Source: Neofusicoccum parvum
Taxonomy: Eukaryota; Ascomycota; Dothideomycetes; Botryosphaeriales; Botryosphaeriaceae
Length of the DNA stretch: 64,000 nucleotides
Direction: 5' to 3'
Assembly: GCA_020912385.1 (NCBI GenBank)
Contig: CP087214.1
Span: forward strand, 2,046,001-2,110,000
The number at the start of each line of letters is the position of its first letter. Position 1 is the stretch's first letter. The notes beneath the pieces are model-generated. The model had not been told where the DNA came from. It searched no databases and saw only the letters and a list, made by a program, of their open reading frames with translations. Shown piece by piece: positions 43,268-54,414 of this stretch. The translations under genes and the position numbers were made by a program.

Positions 43268-44939
43268 CTACTCCGACTTTCTCTTCTTCTTCTTTTCCTT
43301 CTTCTCGCCCTCCGCGTGCTTCCTCTTCTTCTTATCGGCATCATCGACAGCACCTTCGCTCTTGCGCTTCTTCTTCTTCTCCTTCTTGTCCTCACCGTCG
43401 ACCATCGAAACGTCGCCATCGACATCCTTGGACTTGGACTTCTTGTCCTTCTTCTTCTCCTTCTTCTCCTTCTTGGCAGCCTTCTCGTCGTCGCTGGCGT
43501 CGTCAACCTCAACATCATCGAGATCGCCAAGAACCTTGTCCATGGCGTTTTTCTATTTCTGTTAGTATAAACGTCTACAAGAATGTTTGAGGGTGTACTC
43601 ACCATAGCAACCTCGTTCTTGGTCGGCGCAACACCGGTGCGGTAGAACTCGAGACGCTCCTCGACCTGCGCGCGCAGAGCCTCACCGAATTTGGTGGTGG
43701 GGTTCTCGGAGAAGTTGTCGATTCTCGACGCGATCGTGCACTTGTTGGCAAGGAAGCGGGAGATGCGGCCCTTGTTCTTGGCGCCAGCCTTTCCAATGAA
43801 GGATGAGTGGTAGATGAGACCGTACTTGGGGGTGTTGCCCTTGGTCTTAAGAGCCCTGAAAAGAGCCTTCTCGGCACCGAGAATCTGGACGGTGGAAGCG
43901 GCGTACTTGGACAGGTTGGTCAAGCTGCCGGCCTTGGAAATGAGACGAGCGGCGACAGTCTCGCCAATGAGAGCAGCCAGGTTGGGTGCAACAACGCCCA
44001 TCTTGTTGACAAGATATCCGCTCAAAGTCTTGCGGTACTGAGAAAGGCTCAAGGCGCGGTTGGCGAACATCATAACGTTCTCCATGTCGGTCTCGGAGAT
44101 GTCTCTGCCCATGCTGACCCTGGCGGCATTGATGATATCCCTTGCAATACCCTCATCGTCGTCGACAATAGCAGCCAGATCGTGAAGCTTGTCCTCGTTG
44201 AGGGTGGTCTTGTCGCCAATGAAGATGGCCAGCTTCACGTACTTGTGGTTGTCGGAGACGATCTTGATGAGTTCCGGGAAGTGCCAGCCGTACCATTCCC
44301 TCACACGCATGCAGAAAGTGTTGACGGCCTTGTCGAGTTGGTCCAGAGTCGCGATAGCCTGGATAATGTGGTTGTCGTTCTTCTGGACACTGAACTTCAC
44401 CTTGGCGCGGGAGTAGGCGTGGCCCAAACCAAGCTGGGCGCGGTCGACGTCGCCCTCCTGCAGCTGCTTGAGGAGCTTGTTGGCATGCAGGCGGAGACCG
44501 CGAAGCAGATCAGCAACGACCTCGCTGACTTCGGCGGTCTCGCACTCGATGTAGGGGAAGTTCGCCTTGATGCTACCAGCCAAGTTCTTTTCCTGGACAC
44601 CCAGCGTGACCTTGTTCTTCTTGCCAGGGTTCGGAACGTGCATCTCGAGGACGGACTTGAGGTATTCGGAACAGATGCCCTCGGAAATGTCGTTCTGGTT
44701 CTCGAGAGCAGCGGCGGCGCCCTGGAAGGGAGCAAAGCCCTGGAGAGCGACCATCTTGCCGAAGGTAGCGAGGTCCTTGCCCTTCTGCTGGACCTCCTTC
44801 AAGCGGTTGCCGATGGTATCAGCCTGCAGCTGCACCTTGAAGACCTGCGCAGGGTGAGTAGAGAGCTTCACTTTGAGCGGGTGCGGAGACTGACGGCATA
44901 GCCCACAGGGGACTCGTGCAACAGGTAATCGACAGACAT
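43268..44939 (-). CDS. NOP56: Nucleolar protein 56, box C/D snoRNP core
   Basis: Three exons: 44939-44895, 44844-43603, 43552-43268, giving 523 aa. Exon 1 is only 15 codons (MSVDYLLHESPVGYA); the 50-nt introns have donors GTCAGT and GTGAGT. The protein is a scaffold of the snoRNP that 2'-O-methylates rRNA, working with NOP58, fibrillarin and SNU13 in the nucleolus. Domains in order: NOP5N-type N-terminal domain, coiled-coil segment with 'QLGLGHAYSRAKVKFSVQKNDNHIIQAI', and the Nop domain with 'ISETDMENVM', 'GARLISKAGSLTNLSKYAASTVQILGAEKALFRALKT'-type sequence and 'KYGLIYHSSFIGKA'. A Lys/Glu-rich C-terminal tail (KKEKKEKKKDKK) follows, standard for eukaryotic NOP56. Intron read-through gives a longer false frame that should be ignored. 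Divergent with the RSC gene. Confidence 0.96.
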
Positions 44940-45284
44940 GGCGGCGGCGTCGCGGAGCGAATGCGATGAACGAAGGAGAGAGCCCAGCCGGAAGCGCTGT
45001 GATGGGCAATGGTCGTGCGTCGCAAACTTGTCGCCGTGCTGGGGCTGCTGGTGTGCGAAAGTATCGAAAAAGTTCGGCAGTGTGGCCCGTGCGCCGAAGC
45101 GCGGCTAGGCCGCAGGAGGCAAGGCGCAGATTCCGCAGAATGGCAAGTCGGCGGCAGCGGCACCTGGCACCAGCGCGTCCAGCTCTCAGTCGCGACACCA
45201 TCCGGGTCGCCGTCTCGCATCGCATCGCGAGTCTCGCGCCGCCGTCCTCGCCCGCAACGCCGCCCCCGGCGCGCACCGCCCACC
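44940..45284. promoter_or_regulatory. Divergent promoter NOP56/RSC
   Basis: The 345 bp between start codons are GC-rich and must serve both genes. No TATA box. Several CGATG/GCGATG-like motifs are present but none is decisive. Confidence 0.4.
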
Positions 45285-48141
45285 ATGGCCTCTGCCGACG
45301 CTGGCAGCGCGACCCCAATCCCAACCACCGAGACCGCGCCAGACGTGCCTGAGAGCGACATCCCAGAGGAGAAGTGGAAGGCCATGCAAACCGTCCTCAA
45401 CAATGTCTACAACCACCGTATTGACGAGTAAGCCGGCCCGTGCCCCCGCGCCATCGCCGCGTCGCTTGCAGACCGCTGCGACCTTGCGCGCCACGTTGCT
45501 AATGCTGCGCAGTGGCTATGATCCGTCCAAGCTGTTCCAGCGCAAGATCAACAAGCGCCAGCTCCCCGACTACTACGAAGTCATCAAGGAGCCAATGGCC
45601 CTCAGCATCATCAAGCAGAAAGTCCACGGCCGGGAGTACAAGGACTTCGAGGAATACGTGCGCGACTTTTCCCTCATCACCTACAACGCCCAGGTCTACA
45701 ACCGCCAGGACTCTCAGGCATACCAAGACGCTCTGGTCATCAAGGAATTCTTCGAGTCGGAGCTCAAGCGCTTGATCAAGGAGAAGATTGTCGTCGAGGA
45801 GGAAACCAAGATACCATATCTGGGCGAGATTCCCACCTACGAGGACCCGGCGCCCGAGGAGCCCGAGGAAGAAGAGGACGAGGAGGAAGAGGAGGATGAC
45901 GAAGAAGAAGAAGATGATGAAGATGAGAAACCGAAGCGCAAACGCGGCCCCAGATCGACGGCAGCCATCACCAAGCGCGAGGGCGGCAGCAAAGAGGAGA
46001 CCAAGGACAAGGCTGCGAACGATGCCGAGTCGCGCAAGAAGCGAGGACGACCTCCGCGGGTGGACACGCCAATGGAAGCTCGTATCAAAGCCATCATGAA
46101 AGCCATCCGCAAGCCGAGAAACAACCAGAACCAGCTGATGGTTAGCCATTTCGAGCGCGTACCCGACAAATCTGTTATGCCCGAGTACTATAACGAGATC
46201 AAGAGCCCTATGGCTATGGATATTCTTAAAAAGAAACTCAAGAGAAAGAAGTATCAATCCATCGACCAGTTCATGAAGGATGTCGAGGTCATGTTCGAGA
46301 ATGCCAAGTCGTACAACACCGACGAAAGCATAATCTACCAGGATGCAGTCTTCTTGCAGAAAGAAGCCCGCAAGGCTGCTGAAGAGGAAAAGAAGAAGCC
46401 GGATTCCGACTACGTTATGGAAGACGGCCGCTTGCCCATGCCCGAAGGTATCTTGCACAATGGCGAGTTGTGGAAGGTTGGCGACTGGGTCCACATCCAG
46501 AACGCCAACGATCTCACCAAGCCCATCGTTGCTCAGATATACCGGACCTGGCAAGACTCTGAAGGCGGAAAGTGGGTCAACGCGTGCTGGTACTACAGAC
46601 CAGAACAGACAGTACATCGCTTCGATCGCCATTTCTACGAGAACGAGGTTGTGAAGACTGGACAGTATCGCGATCATCCCATTGACGAGGTGATTGATCG
46701 TTGCTTCGTCATGTTCTTCACACGCTACAACAAGGGCCGGCCCAGGAACTTCCCTGCGGACAAGGAGATTTATGTTTGCGAAGCGCGCTACAACGAGGAA
46801 AAGCACAAGCTGAACAAGATCAAGACATGGGCAAGCTGCCTACCTGATGAGGTTCGAGATAAAGATTATGAGATGGACCTGTTTGACGCGCCGCGCAAGA
46901 TCAAGAAAGTGCCAAGCCCAATCGCGTACCTGCTCAAAGACGAGGCAAAGGAATCCGACGACCTGCCAGAGCCGGAATGGGGAGCAGCCAACGCTCCGCC
47001 CAAAATAGGTGCTGTTCACAAGCGACCCAGGGATCCGAAAGAATCACCACCGCCAGAACCGACACCCACGCCTCCTCCACAGCCTCCTCCACCGCCACGA
47101 CAAGACTCCAACATGTCGGCACATGCGCCCAATGGTTCCAACGGTCAAAGACCCGATTACACTATGGGAGGCCACCCGTCGCAAACGCCTGGCGGTGCAC
47201 CGACACCACAACCTCACCACACGCAGCCTGCCTACACACCGCAGCCGCACTCCTACCACCAACACTCTGCGTCACCCGCGCCACCAATGCAGTCACTAGG
47301 TGGCTCTCACCCAAATAGCTTCCCGCCGGCCCTCACACCTCACACCAGTGGCTATGCCGCTCCGCCCAGCGGGCCCACACCCATCGCCTCCACCTACTCA
47401 ACCGGGCCACCCATGCCCTCCACCCTCTACGCCCAGCAGCTGCGCTCCCAGCAGCACCAACAACACCACCCCGCAAACCCCTACGCCCAGCCCGGCGCGA
47501 CACCCTACGCGCCCACGCCCTACGGCGCGCCCGCGCCTCAGACCTACAAGCCCGCCCAAGCCATCGAGGTGTACCGGCTCGACGACCACACCAACGCCAC
47601 AATCCCACCAAACATCCGCTCGCAGTTCCAGCAGGATGAGCAGGGGCGCGTGCTCTTCTTCACGGCGCCGCCGCTCGACGCGCTGCCGCCCGCGTCCCGC
47701 AACGCCGACGGCACCCCCGCCGCCGCCCTAGGCCACGACGTCCGCTACCTCGCCGCCAAGCGCAAACGCGACGCCCTGCTCCGCGAGCTCGGCAAGCGCA
47801 AGCGCGCCGACTCCGCCGCCGACGTCGAGGCGAAGAAGAAGGCCCGCACAGACGCGCAGGAGGCGCTGCGGCGCCAGGTCGAGTCGCTGACGGTGCGCGC
47901 CGCCAAGGTGCTCGAGCACCAGCTCGAGGCCGCCACCGCCCGCGACTTCGAGGCTGTGCTGGCCGGCGCGGGAGAGGAGGGTGGCGACTGGAAGGCGCGG
48001 ATGGAGCGCGAGCTGGAGCGCGTGCGGGTGGCGCAGAAGGAGCTGGTGCGGAGGGAGCTGCGGCGCGAGGAGGCGGAGAGCGAGTGGGCGGAGCGGCAGC
48101 GCGTGCCGCTCACGGGGATGACGGGGCTGTTTGAGGAGTGA
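45285..48141 (+). CDS. RSC1/RSC2-like chromatin remodelling subunit (two bromodomains, BAH)
   Basis: Two exons, 45285-45427 and 45513-48141, 923 aa; the 85-nt intron (GTAAGC, GCTAATG branch region, GCAG) lies inside the first bromodomain. Order: bromodomain 1 at about 28-130 ('YDPSKLFQRKINKRQLPDYY', 'VIKEPMALSII', 'ITYNAQVYN'), a Glu/Asp-rich linker with KRKRG and KKRGRPPR AT-hook-like motif, bromodomain 2 at about 233-340 ('MPEYYNEIKSPMAMDILKKK', 'NAKSYN'), and a BAH domain at about 366-490 ('LWKVGDWVHIQNANDLTKPI', 'YYRPEQTVHRFDRHFYENEV', 'EARYNEEKHKLNKIKTW'). A long Pro/Gln/His-rich tail ends in a charged coiled coil. It should read acetylated histones within the RSC remodeller. Confidence 0.93.
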
Positions 48142-49163
48142 GGGAGCGAGCGAGCGGTTCGGATGGTGGAGGGTGCTGGTCGGAAGGTAGAGGGCGCTGG
48201 CGGATCGGATGGGAGAGGGGATAGCCGTCTGCAGTTGTGACAATCGAGCGTCGGACGATCGAGCCGCGGGAATGTATGAGTAACGCTAGACAAGGAAATA
48301 GAACGCTGTGACGAGATGCCCGCTCCGCTCGCCCCGCCTGGCCCAGGTGCTGCATATAGACCCAAACCGCAGGTTCTATCCCATCGCCCCCCAGGTGCGG
48401 AAGAGAGCACGTGCACCTGGGGGGCTGTCTGGCGCAACGGTATATCACAGAGTTTGACTATGAGGAACTGCTAACTTAATCTAAGACTCCCCACCCCAAT
48501 TCGGCAAGGAAAAAATCGGCTCCCTAATTGGGAGGGCCCGGTTTCTGTGGACCAGCGCAAGCGGCTCGCCTATGGACGGGGGGCTGTCTACAGTTTTGCT
48601 CTTTGTTTTGCAAGGGGGATTTCTATCTACACGCGTGGGATGACGGCGCGAGGCGGCTTTGTTGTGTTCATGGCGGTGGTGGTGCTTTGCGTCCTGCGAG
48701 ATTCGAAGTTGTGTTGCTGTGAGTAGAATGGGTGAAGGTGGCGGCTCCTTACCTGTCACCTTACGTCCTTGCTATATGATTCACCAGGGATTATCTCTCT
48801 CCAGTATAGGATAGATAGTACTACATCCACAAATTCACGGCAACCTATACGCAAAGAGGTATAGAAGTCATCTATTCCGCGCTGCGGATATTGAATTCGA
48901 AGCCTCTTTTACCAAGTCCGATAAAGAAATATAGAAACAGCTTCCGCCGTAGAAAATACCCTAGTAGGAAATACTAAGGAAAAAGAAATCGCTTTTGTTT
49001 CGGTTTTTATCTTTTAACCCAAGAGAAGTATCCGCTTGCTCCTTTCCCAAACGCCTTTATCCAAAATTTCATCCATGCTAAAATTAACCCTGGCTCCATT
49101 CTTTTCATCCGTTATCCAAAATGGAGTGTTGTTAGAGGATACCAATGTCACTATAAGGCGAGC
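48142..49163. other. Convergent intergenic region with AT-rich tract
   Basis: About 1 kb between the 3' ends of the RSC and UNG1 genes. From about 48770 to 49160 base composition drops to AT-rich, and the phrase TATCCAAAAT occurs twice (about 49065 and 49113). It may be a decayed repeat. No gene seen. Confidence 0.4.
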
Positions 49164-50911
49164 TTATTCAGCTCTAGCCTCGTCAGGCTTGACCTCCTCA
49201 GCTTCAAAGTCTTCAACTTTAAGGTCTTCAGCTTCAAAATCTTCAGCTTCGACCTCCTCACGTTTGGCCTCCTCAGGCTTGGCTTCCTCAGGCTTGACTT
49301 CCTCAGGCTTGGCTTCTTTAGGCTTGGCCTCCTTAGGCTCGGCCTTGAGGTTCCAGTTGATGGGGCCGTTCTCCTCACCGTAGCGCTTGGCGAGCCAGTT
49401 ATTGGCCTTCTTGAAGTGGCCGCCGTCGAACTGTTGGTTCCATCAGTCAGCAAGATGTCTTTTCGAGGCTCGGCGTGACGTGACGTGAAGTGTGTGATGT
49501 ATGGTGCCCTCAGAGCTCTCTTTCTTAATCAACGACTCCGTTCCCAACCAGCAAAGCAGAGCCAAACTTCACCGGAGCGCCCGGTTATTCCGCTAAGAAA
49601 AACGCAGGAACGTGTCGATGTGAGTGGATGCAGAGTGGCCAGGGTGTGAGTCTCATAAGTATCTGTTTACGACAGGAGGTCGTTCATCACCGGGCATGGG
49701 GCTCAAAGCAAGACGAGATGAAAAGTCGGGGAGAAGGCGTTGACTCACAAATCCCTTATGCGCACTGAGCGGACTAGGATGCACGCTCTTGAGCACGAGA
49801 TGCCGCTGCGCGTTAACACCCTTGCAGCGCTGCTGCGCGGGCGTGCCCCACGCTAGGAAGACGACGCCGTTGGTGCGCACGCGGTTGACCGTGTCGATGA
49901 CCTTCTGGGTGAAGCGTTCCCAGCCCTTCTGGCTGTGGCTGTTGGCCTCGTGCGCCCGCACCGTCAGACACGTGTTGAGGAGCAGCACGCCGCGATCCGC
50001 CCACGGCGTCAGCAGTCCACCGTTCTTCGGTGGCGCCTCGAACTCCGGGTAGTCCTTTTTCAGCGCGATGTAGATATTCTTCAGGGAGGGAGGGGCAGGA
50101 GTAGGCGGGCGGACGGAGAAGCAGAGGCCGTGCGCTTGGTTGAAGTTGTGGTAGGGGTCTTGCCCAAGGATGACAGCCTTGACGGTGTTGAGAGGCGTGT
50201 GGCGAGACCTGTATGACAAGAGAGTCAGATGTGCATATGCAAGAGCAGGAGATTGAGGGAATTGACAAGGCAACAGGCGTATGACTGAAAAGTGGTTGGG
50301 GGAAACAGTTGGGTAAGAGGCGGGACAAAGAGGGAGCAAGCATCCATCTGGATCCAGAAACGCGGAGAGCGACGGCAGCCATACAAACGCTTCAACCCCG
50401 CAATCTGACCATTATCCCACCCAGTGCTAGATGGGGGGTCCATGGAAGGGTAGAGATAAGACAATGCGCTAAGATGAAGGTGCGTGACGCGACGTACAAT
50501 TGCATTGAAGCACATGCAATTAGGCAGGCAGCAGGCCGAAAGTACTCAATGCACTCACCAGGAGTAGACATCTTCCATTGGCGGGAAGATTTTCTTGCCA
50601 GCTTCTTGTTCCTTCTTGATGAAGCGCTTGAGGTTGAGGAACTCGGGCGAGGTAATCTCGTCCTTGAGGTGAAGCAGCCAGCTCTCGTCCAGAGTGTCAA
50701 TCTCAAGCTTCAGCAGCTCCCTCTGCTCATCAGTAAGTTTCTTGGCCCATGCTTCTTTGTCGAATTTCGCGGTGGGCTTGATTGCAGCGGCACCATTCGT
50801 CGCGGTGCTCGACACCTTGGGCGGGCCGAAGAAGGCGGTGATGCTGCCATTGGCCTTCGGCTTCTTCGCGTCGGCGGTCGCAGCGTCTGCAGCCTTGCGC
50901 TTGAGCGACAT
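49164..50911 (-). CDS. UNG1: Uracil-DNA glycosylase with pentapeptide-repeat tail
   Basis: Three exons: 50911-50559, 50208-49749, 49430-49164, giving 359 aa. Splice sites are good (GTGAGT twice; ATACAG, AACAG), but both introns are long for this locus (350 and 318 nt). The last exon is needed: it supplies the family C-terminus 'FDGGHFKKANNWLAKRYG...INWNL'. The enzyme removes uracil from DNA in base excision repair, in nucleus and mitochondria. Motifs: water-activating 'GQDPYH' near residue 132, 'GVLLLNTCLTV', 'VVFLAWGTPAQ', and 'HPSPLSAHKGF' (catalytic His) near 264. The N-terminus has KRKAADAATADAKKPK and 'ITAFFGPP', like a PCNA-binding PIP box. After residue INWNL comes an unusual run of 11 pentapeptides (EAKPK, EAKPE, EVKPE ... 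EARAE), absent from the catalytic fold. Confidence 0.94.
49167..49331 (-). repeat. 15-bp tandem repeat coding for pentapeptides
   Basis: About 11 copies of a 15-bp unit at the 3' end of UNG1, on the plus strand like GGCTTGGCCTCCTCA. Upstream copies are well conserved; the distal ones diverge (GCTTCAAAATCTTCA type). Confidence 0.8.
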
Positions 50912-51337
50912 GACGACGAGTGTGCGTGAGAAAATGATGTAGGTGGTGAAAATGATCGTGGGAGGTGTGGTGGTTGAGGTTGCGAGCTAGGCGGCAGCTG
51001 CGCGTCGATTTCGATGAGGCAATGATCAGGCCGGGGTTCGCGTCGAAGGCGCGCGACCGTTGGAGGACGCGTTTTCGCGCGCCACGCACGCTCCACATGA
51101 CATTGCGTCACAGCGGCTCGAACGGTCACACGCAGGCAGGCAAGACACTTAAGCAAACAGGCTTCCATCAGAGATATGCGGGGAAGGAGCCTCCAAGAGG
51201 CCGTATAAAGGAATGCCAGATGCTGCTCTTACCTGCGTTTTTCAACACAGACCCTTCTGCTTCTTCAGCAGCTCCTCTAGCTCGACTTCACTTTGAGAAC
51301 CCCGTCTCACACACCTCGAACACTTCAACCAATCACA
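50912..51337. promoter_or_regulatory. Divergent region UNG1/con-10
   Basis: 426 bp between start codons. TATAAA at 51204-51209 lies about 130 bp before the con-10 ATG and is the likely core promoter for that gene. Confidence 0.55.
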
Positions 51338-51964
51338 ATGGCCGAGAACACGAACCCGGGCAACTTCGCTAACCGCCCTACGGAGGAGGTATGCGTCCAG
51401 TTTCACTTCGCTTATGAGGCATTTTCGTCCAGCAGTACAGCAGCAGGGGAGTTGAAGCACTCGTCCGGAATCAAGAGGAAAGCATGAAATATGCTCCACC
51501 GTTCCGCATGCTTGCTCCAGCTTCTCGCATACTGCTGTTGTCGCCCTGCGAACAGCAGCGATCCAACCGCACATCACGACCAATCTCACTGACCTGGACA
51601 GGTCCGCGAGATCGCAGCCAAGGGCGGCCACGCCAGCCACGGCGGTCAGACGGTAAGCACAGCTTCTGCCTCACTGGTCCAGTTCACATCGCTTACACAC
51701 CTCGCATGCAGGAGTCTCACCCGCCGGGTCGCAACCCTGATGGAACCTTCCTCCCGGGCAGCGAGGCAGCCAAGGAAGCCGGACACAAGGGAGGCCTGAG
51801 CGCGAGTGGAGCCGTGAGCACCCAGTCGTAGCTAGCGCATCTGCCAAACGCTGACCTAGGAGTAGACGGATGATTCCCACCCGCCCGGCCGCAACGCGGA
51901 TGGCACGTTCGTCAAGGGTAGCGAGGCCGCGAAGGAGGCGGGCCACAAGGGCGGCATCCAGTAG
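51338..51964 (+). CDS. con-10: Conidiation-specific protein 10 family (KGG repeats)
   Basis: Four exons: 51338-51388, 51602-51652, 51712-51813, 51866-51964, giving 100 aa; all introns are phase 0 and three of the four exons after splicing carry one KGG motif. Exon 2 reads 'VREIAAKGGHASHGGQT'; exons 3 and 4 are near copies ('SHPPGRNPDGTFLPGSEAAK' and 'SHPPGRNADGTFVKGSEAAK', each followed by EAGHKGG). The con-10 family is small, hydrophilic and induced in sporulation, starvation and light in Neurospora; the KGG motif also occurs in bacterial stress proteins. Branch sites (CTGAC) precede acceptors of introns 1 and 3. Function in the cell is not established. Confidence 0.9.
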
Positions 51965-52581
51965 ACAGCGGGCGCCGGGCGACGTGACGTGACGATGCTG
52001 GAGCGATGGAAGCTCCTTGCGACTGACGACGGGTGGTCGGGCACATCGGGGTAGATAGGCTACAAACACGAGAAATGGCATCATGAAACGGCCTCCTGAC
52101 TGATGAGCGCAAGACCGGCGACTTGCGGTGACGGGTGCCTCTCGCACACCCCAGCAGGGGCGTCCCCACAGCGAGATGAGAGCGTCGGTGATATTGACGA
52201 TTGCGGGTGATGTGTGACAGGATGCCTCGGACCAGGTTCCGGGCCACGGGGACGGGCGAGGCCACGCGGAGAACGAGAGGCAGGCGGCGGGTGGAGTGGC
52301 ACAACAAAGTCCCCGGCCAGGCCTCGGGCAGCAGGCACTGAAACACGAGGGCCGCCGGTGCTGGACAGCATGCGGCCAGGCCTGGCAGGGCGCGAGGCGT
52401 GGCGGGCCGGGCGGCGCGGCGGCGCCAGTTCGCCCGCGCGCGGCCTAGCGGACCCAGCGCGTCGGGACTCGCGAGGAGAGGAGAAACGCAGCGTGCTGAG
52501 CGCTGGCTTGAGCTGAACCACTACTCCGGAATCTCTTCCCGGCCCTGCGGTTCTGCGGATTCACCAGTCTCGTCGAGAAAA
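51965..52581. other. Intergenic GC-rich region
   Basis: About 620 bp, very GC-rich between 52220 and 52480. It should hold the 3'UTR of con-10 and the methyltransferase promoter. No gene seen. Confidence 0.35.
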
Positions 52582-54414
52582 ATGTCCCACGAGCAGCGCC
52601 CGCTTGCTGTGCCGCCAGCCCACCCCGAGTCCACGTCGTCGGTCGAGGCCAACAGCCCGCACTCCATCATCGAGGCTGATGTTCGTCGCCGCCGTCCCCC
52701 AGCCCTCCCCGCCCTTGCACGCCCGCACCACACCACCCCGAGCCCCGTTGCACGCCGCCCCGAGAATCCTGGGATACGCCTGCTAACCCGCGCCTTCTGA
52801 GCAGTCCGAGCAGTCGGACGACGCGAACAGCGACTCCTGGTAAGGCCCCGTCGCCGCCATCCCGGGCGCGCAAAAAGCCGGTGGGGGAGGGGAAAAAGCA
52901 GGCCCGATTGACCCAGAGCAGCAGCACCAAGTCGGTCCGCGAGAGCATATTCGACTACATCAAGGAGAACGGCCGCACATATCATCGCTACGCGCCGGGC
53001 TGTAGGCAACCTCCCCTTCGTGTGCCACCTGTATACGCCCCGCGCTGACTTGCATTGCCCACCCCCAAAAGCCTACCTGTTTCCGAATGATGAGGTACGT
53101 CCCGCGCTTGCCATCCCTTCGCTCGCCCGCTCGCGCGATCGTCCTGCTCACGCCCCCCACCGACAATGTAGCCCGAGAGCGAGCGGTTGGACCTCCAGTA
53201 TGAAATCCTCAAGGTGCTGTTCGGCATGCGCAACCACTTCGCGCCGCTGCGCGACCCGAAGAAGATACTGGACATCGGGACGGGCACAGGGAAGTGGGCG
53301 ATCGAAATCGGTACGCATTGGGCTGCCTGTGGCCTTTGGTCGACGTGTTTTTGGCTGACCACCGTCGAAAGGAACCGAGTACCCGGACTCCGACGTACGC
53401 AAGTGACGAGGGAATTGTGACGACGGCGAGCTTACTGGCGTGCAGGTCACCGGAACGGACCTCTCTCCAATCCAGCCTGAATGTAAGGCGGGCAGGGCGT
53501 AGCGGGGTGGCATGACCGCACTGACGACTTTTGCTAGGGGTTCCTGAGAACGTTCAGTTCGTCATTGATGACGCCCAGGAAGACGACTGGCTGATCAGGC
53601 CGGATTCCTACGACTACATCCACACGCGGGTGTTACTGGGTTGCTTCGAGGACTTCCGGGAGGTGATAAAAAAGGCGTACCGCTACTGCAAGCCCGGCGG
53701 GTGGATGGAGTCGCAGGAGTTTTACACGACGCTGTACTGCGACGACGGCACCATGGACCGGGACTACGCGTTCTCGGAGTGGACGCGGACGCAGGACGCC
53801 GCGGCCATGAACCTGGGCCGGCCGCTGCGCATCGCGAACAAGCTGAAGCGCTGGTACGAGGAGCAGGGGTTCGTCGACGTGCACGAGGAGGTGTTCAAGC
53901 TGCCCGTCAACCCGTGGCCCAAGGACCCGCAGCTCAAGATGCTGGGCCGCTTCAGCGAGAGCAGCCTGCTCGAGGGCATCCAGGCCTTCAGCCTGGCGTG
54001 GTTCCACCGCGGGCTGGGCTGGACGAAGGACGAGATCGAGGTTTACCTGGTGCAGGTGCGCAAGGCCATATCCGATCGAAGCGTGCACGCATATCACAGA
54101 GTGTAAGTGCTGCTGGTGCCTGTCACATGCGAAAATTCCCCTTTACATAAGCCCCCACGCCGCCCAGGAACAAAGCTCCATCAGAGTTTTGTTGGGGAGT
54201 GGGAGCAGCATATGTGCATTTAGCGGGTCAGACTGGCTAACTCCGCGGGCGTCGCCTGTCGCCACACAGATACGTGGTCTGGGGACGTAAACCCGAGCCG
54301 TGGGAAGTCGAGGCGGGAGCGAAAGCCAAGCAGGCCGAAGCGACAGCAGCAGCACCGCCGGCCCAGGCTCAAGCCCAAGCCAGCGCTGGCAGCTCCTCGG
54401 CCGCTGCTGCGTAG
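52582..54414 (+). CDS. LaeA/UMTA-type SAM-dependent methyltransferase
   Basis: Nine exons: 52582-52680, 52805-52839, 52925-53001, 53072-53094, 53172-53310, 53372-53394, 53446-53482, 53538-54102, 54270-54414, giving 380 aa. This is intron-rich for the locus, with two 23-nt exons. The N-terminal part has 'IFDYIKENGRTYHRY' and 'YLFPNDEPESERLDLQYEI', as in LaeA-like enzymes. The SAM-binding glycine motif 'LDIGTGTGKWAIEIG' spans about residues 113-127, followed by 'GTDLSPIQPEWVPENVQFVIDD', 'YDYIHTRVLLGCF' and 'AYRYCKPGGWMESQEF'. The last exon completes 'VYVVWGRKPEPW' and adds an Ala/Gln-rich tail. LaeA-type proteins regulate secondary metabolism and development, but this one's substrate is unknown and no metabolite cluster lies here. 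Exon 3 has a tandem acceptor (AGCAGCAG). Confidence 0.88.

Noticed and set aside
43807..44901. 364-aa open frame antisense to NOP56
   Set aside because: Mirror of conserved NOP56 sequence; no independent support.
43114..45324. Single 736-aa frame covering NOP56
   Set aside because: It runs through the 50-nt first intron and the 5' leader, and past the exon 2 donor in the wrong frame. The three-exon model restores both conserved ends.
45499..46806. 435-aa hydrophobic open frame antisense to the RSC gene
   Set aside because: Leu/Phe runs mirror the Glu/Lys-rich coding strand; an artefact of composition.
48418..48480. tRNA-like stretch
   Set aside because: No complete A and B box pair or cloverleaf could be drawn.
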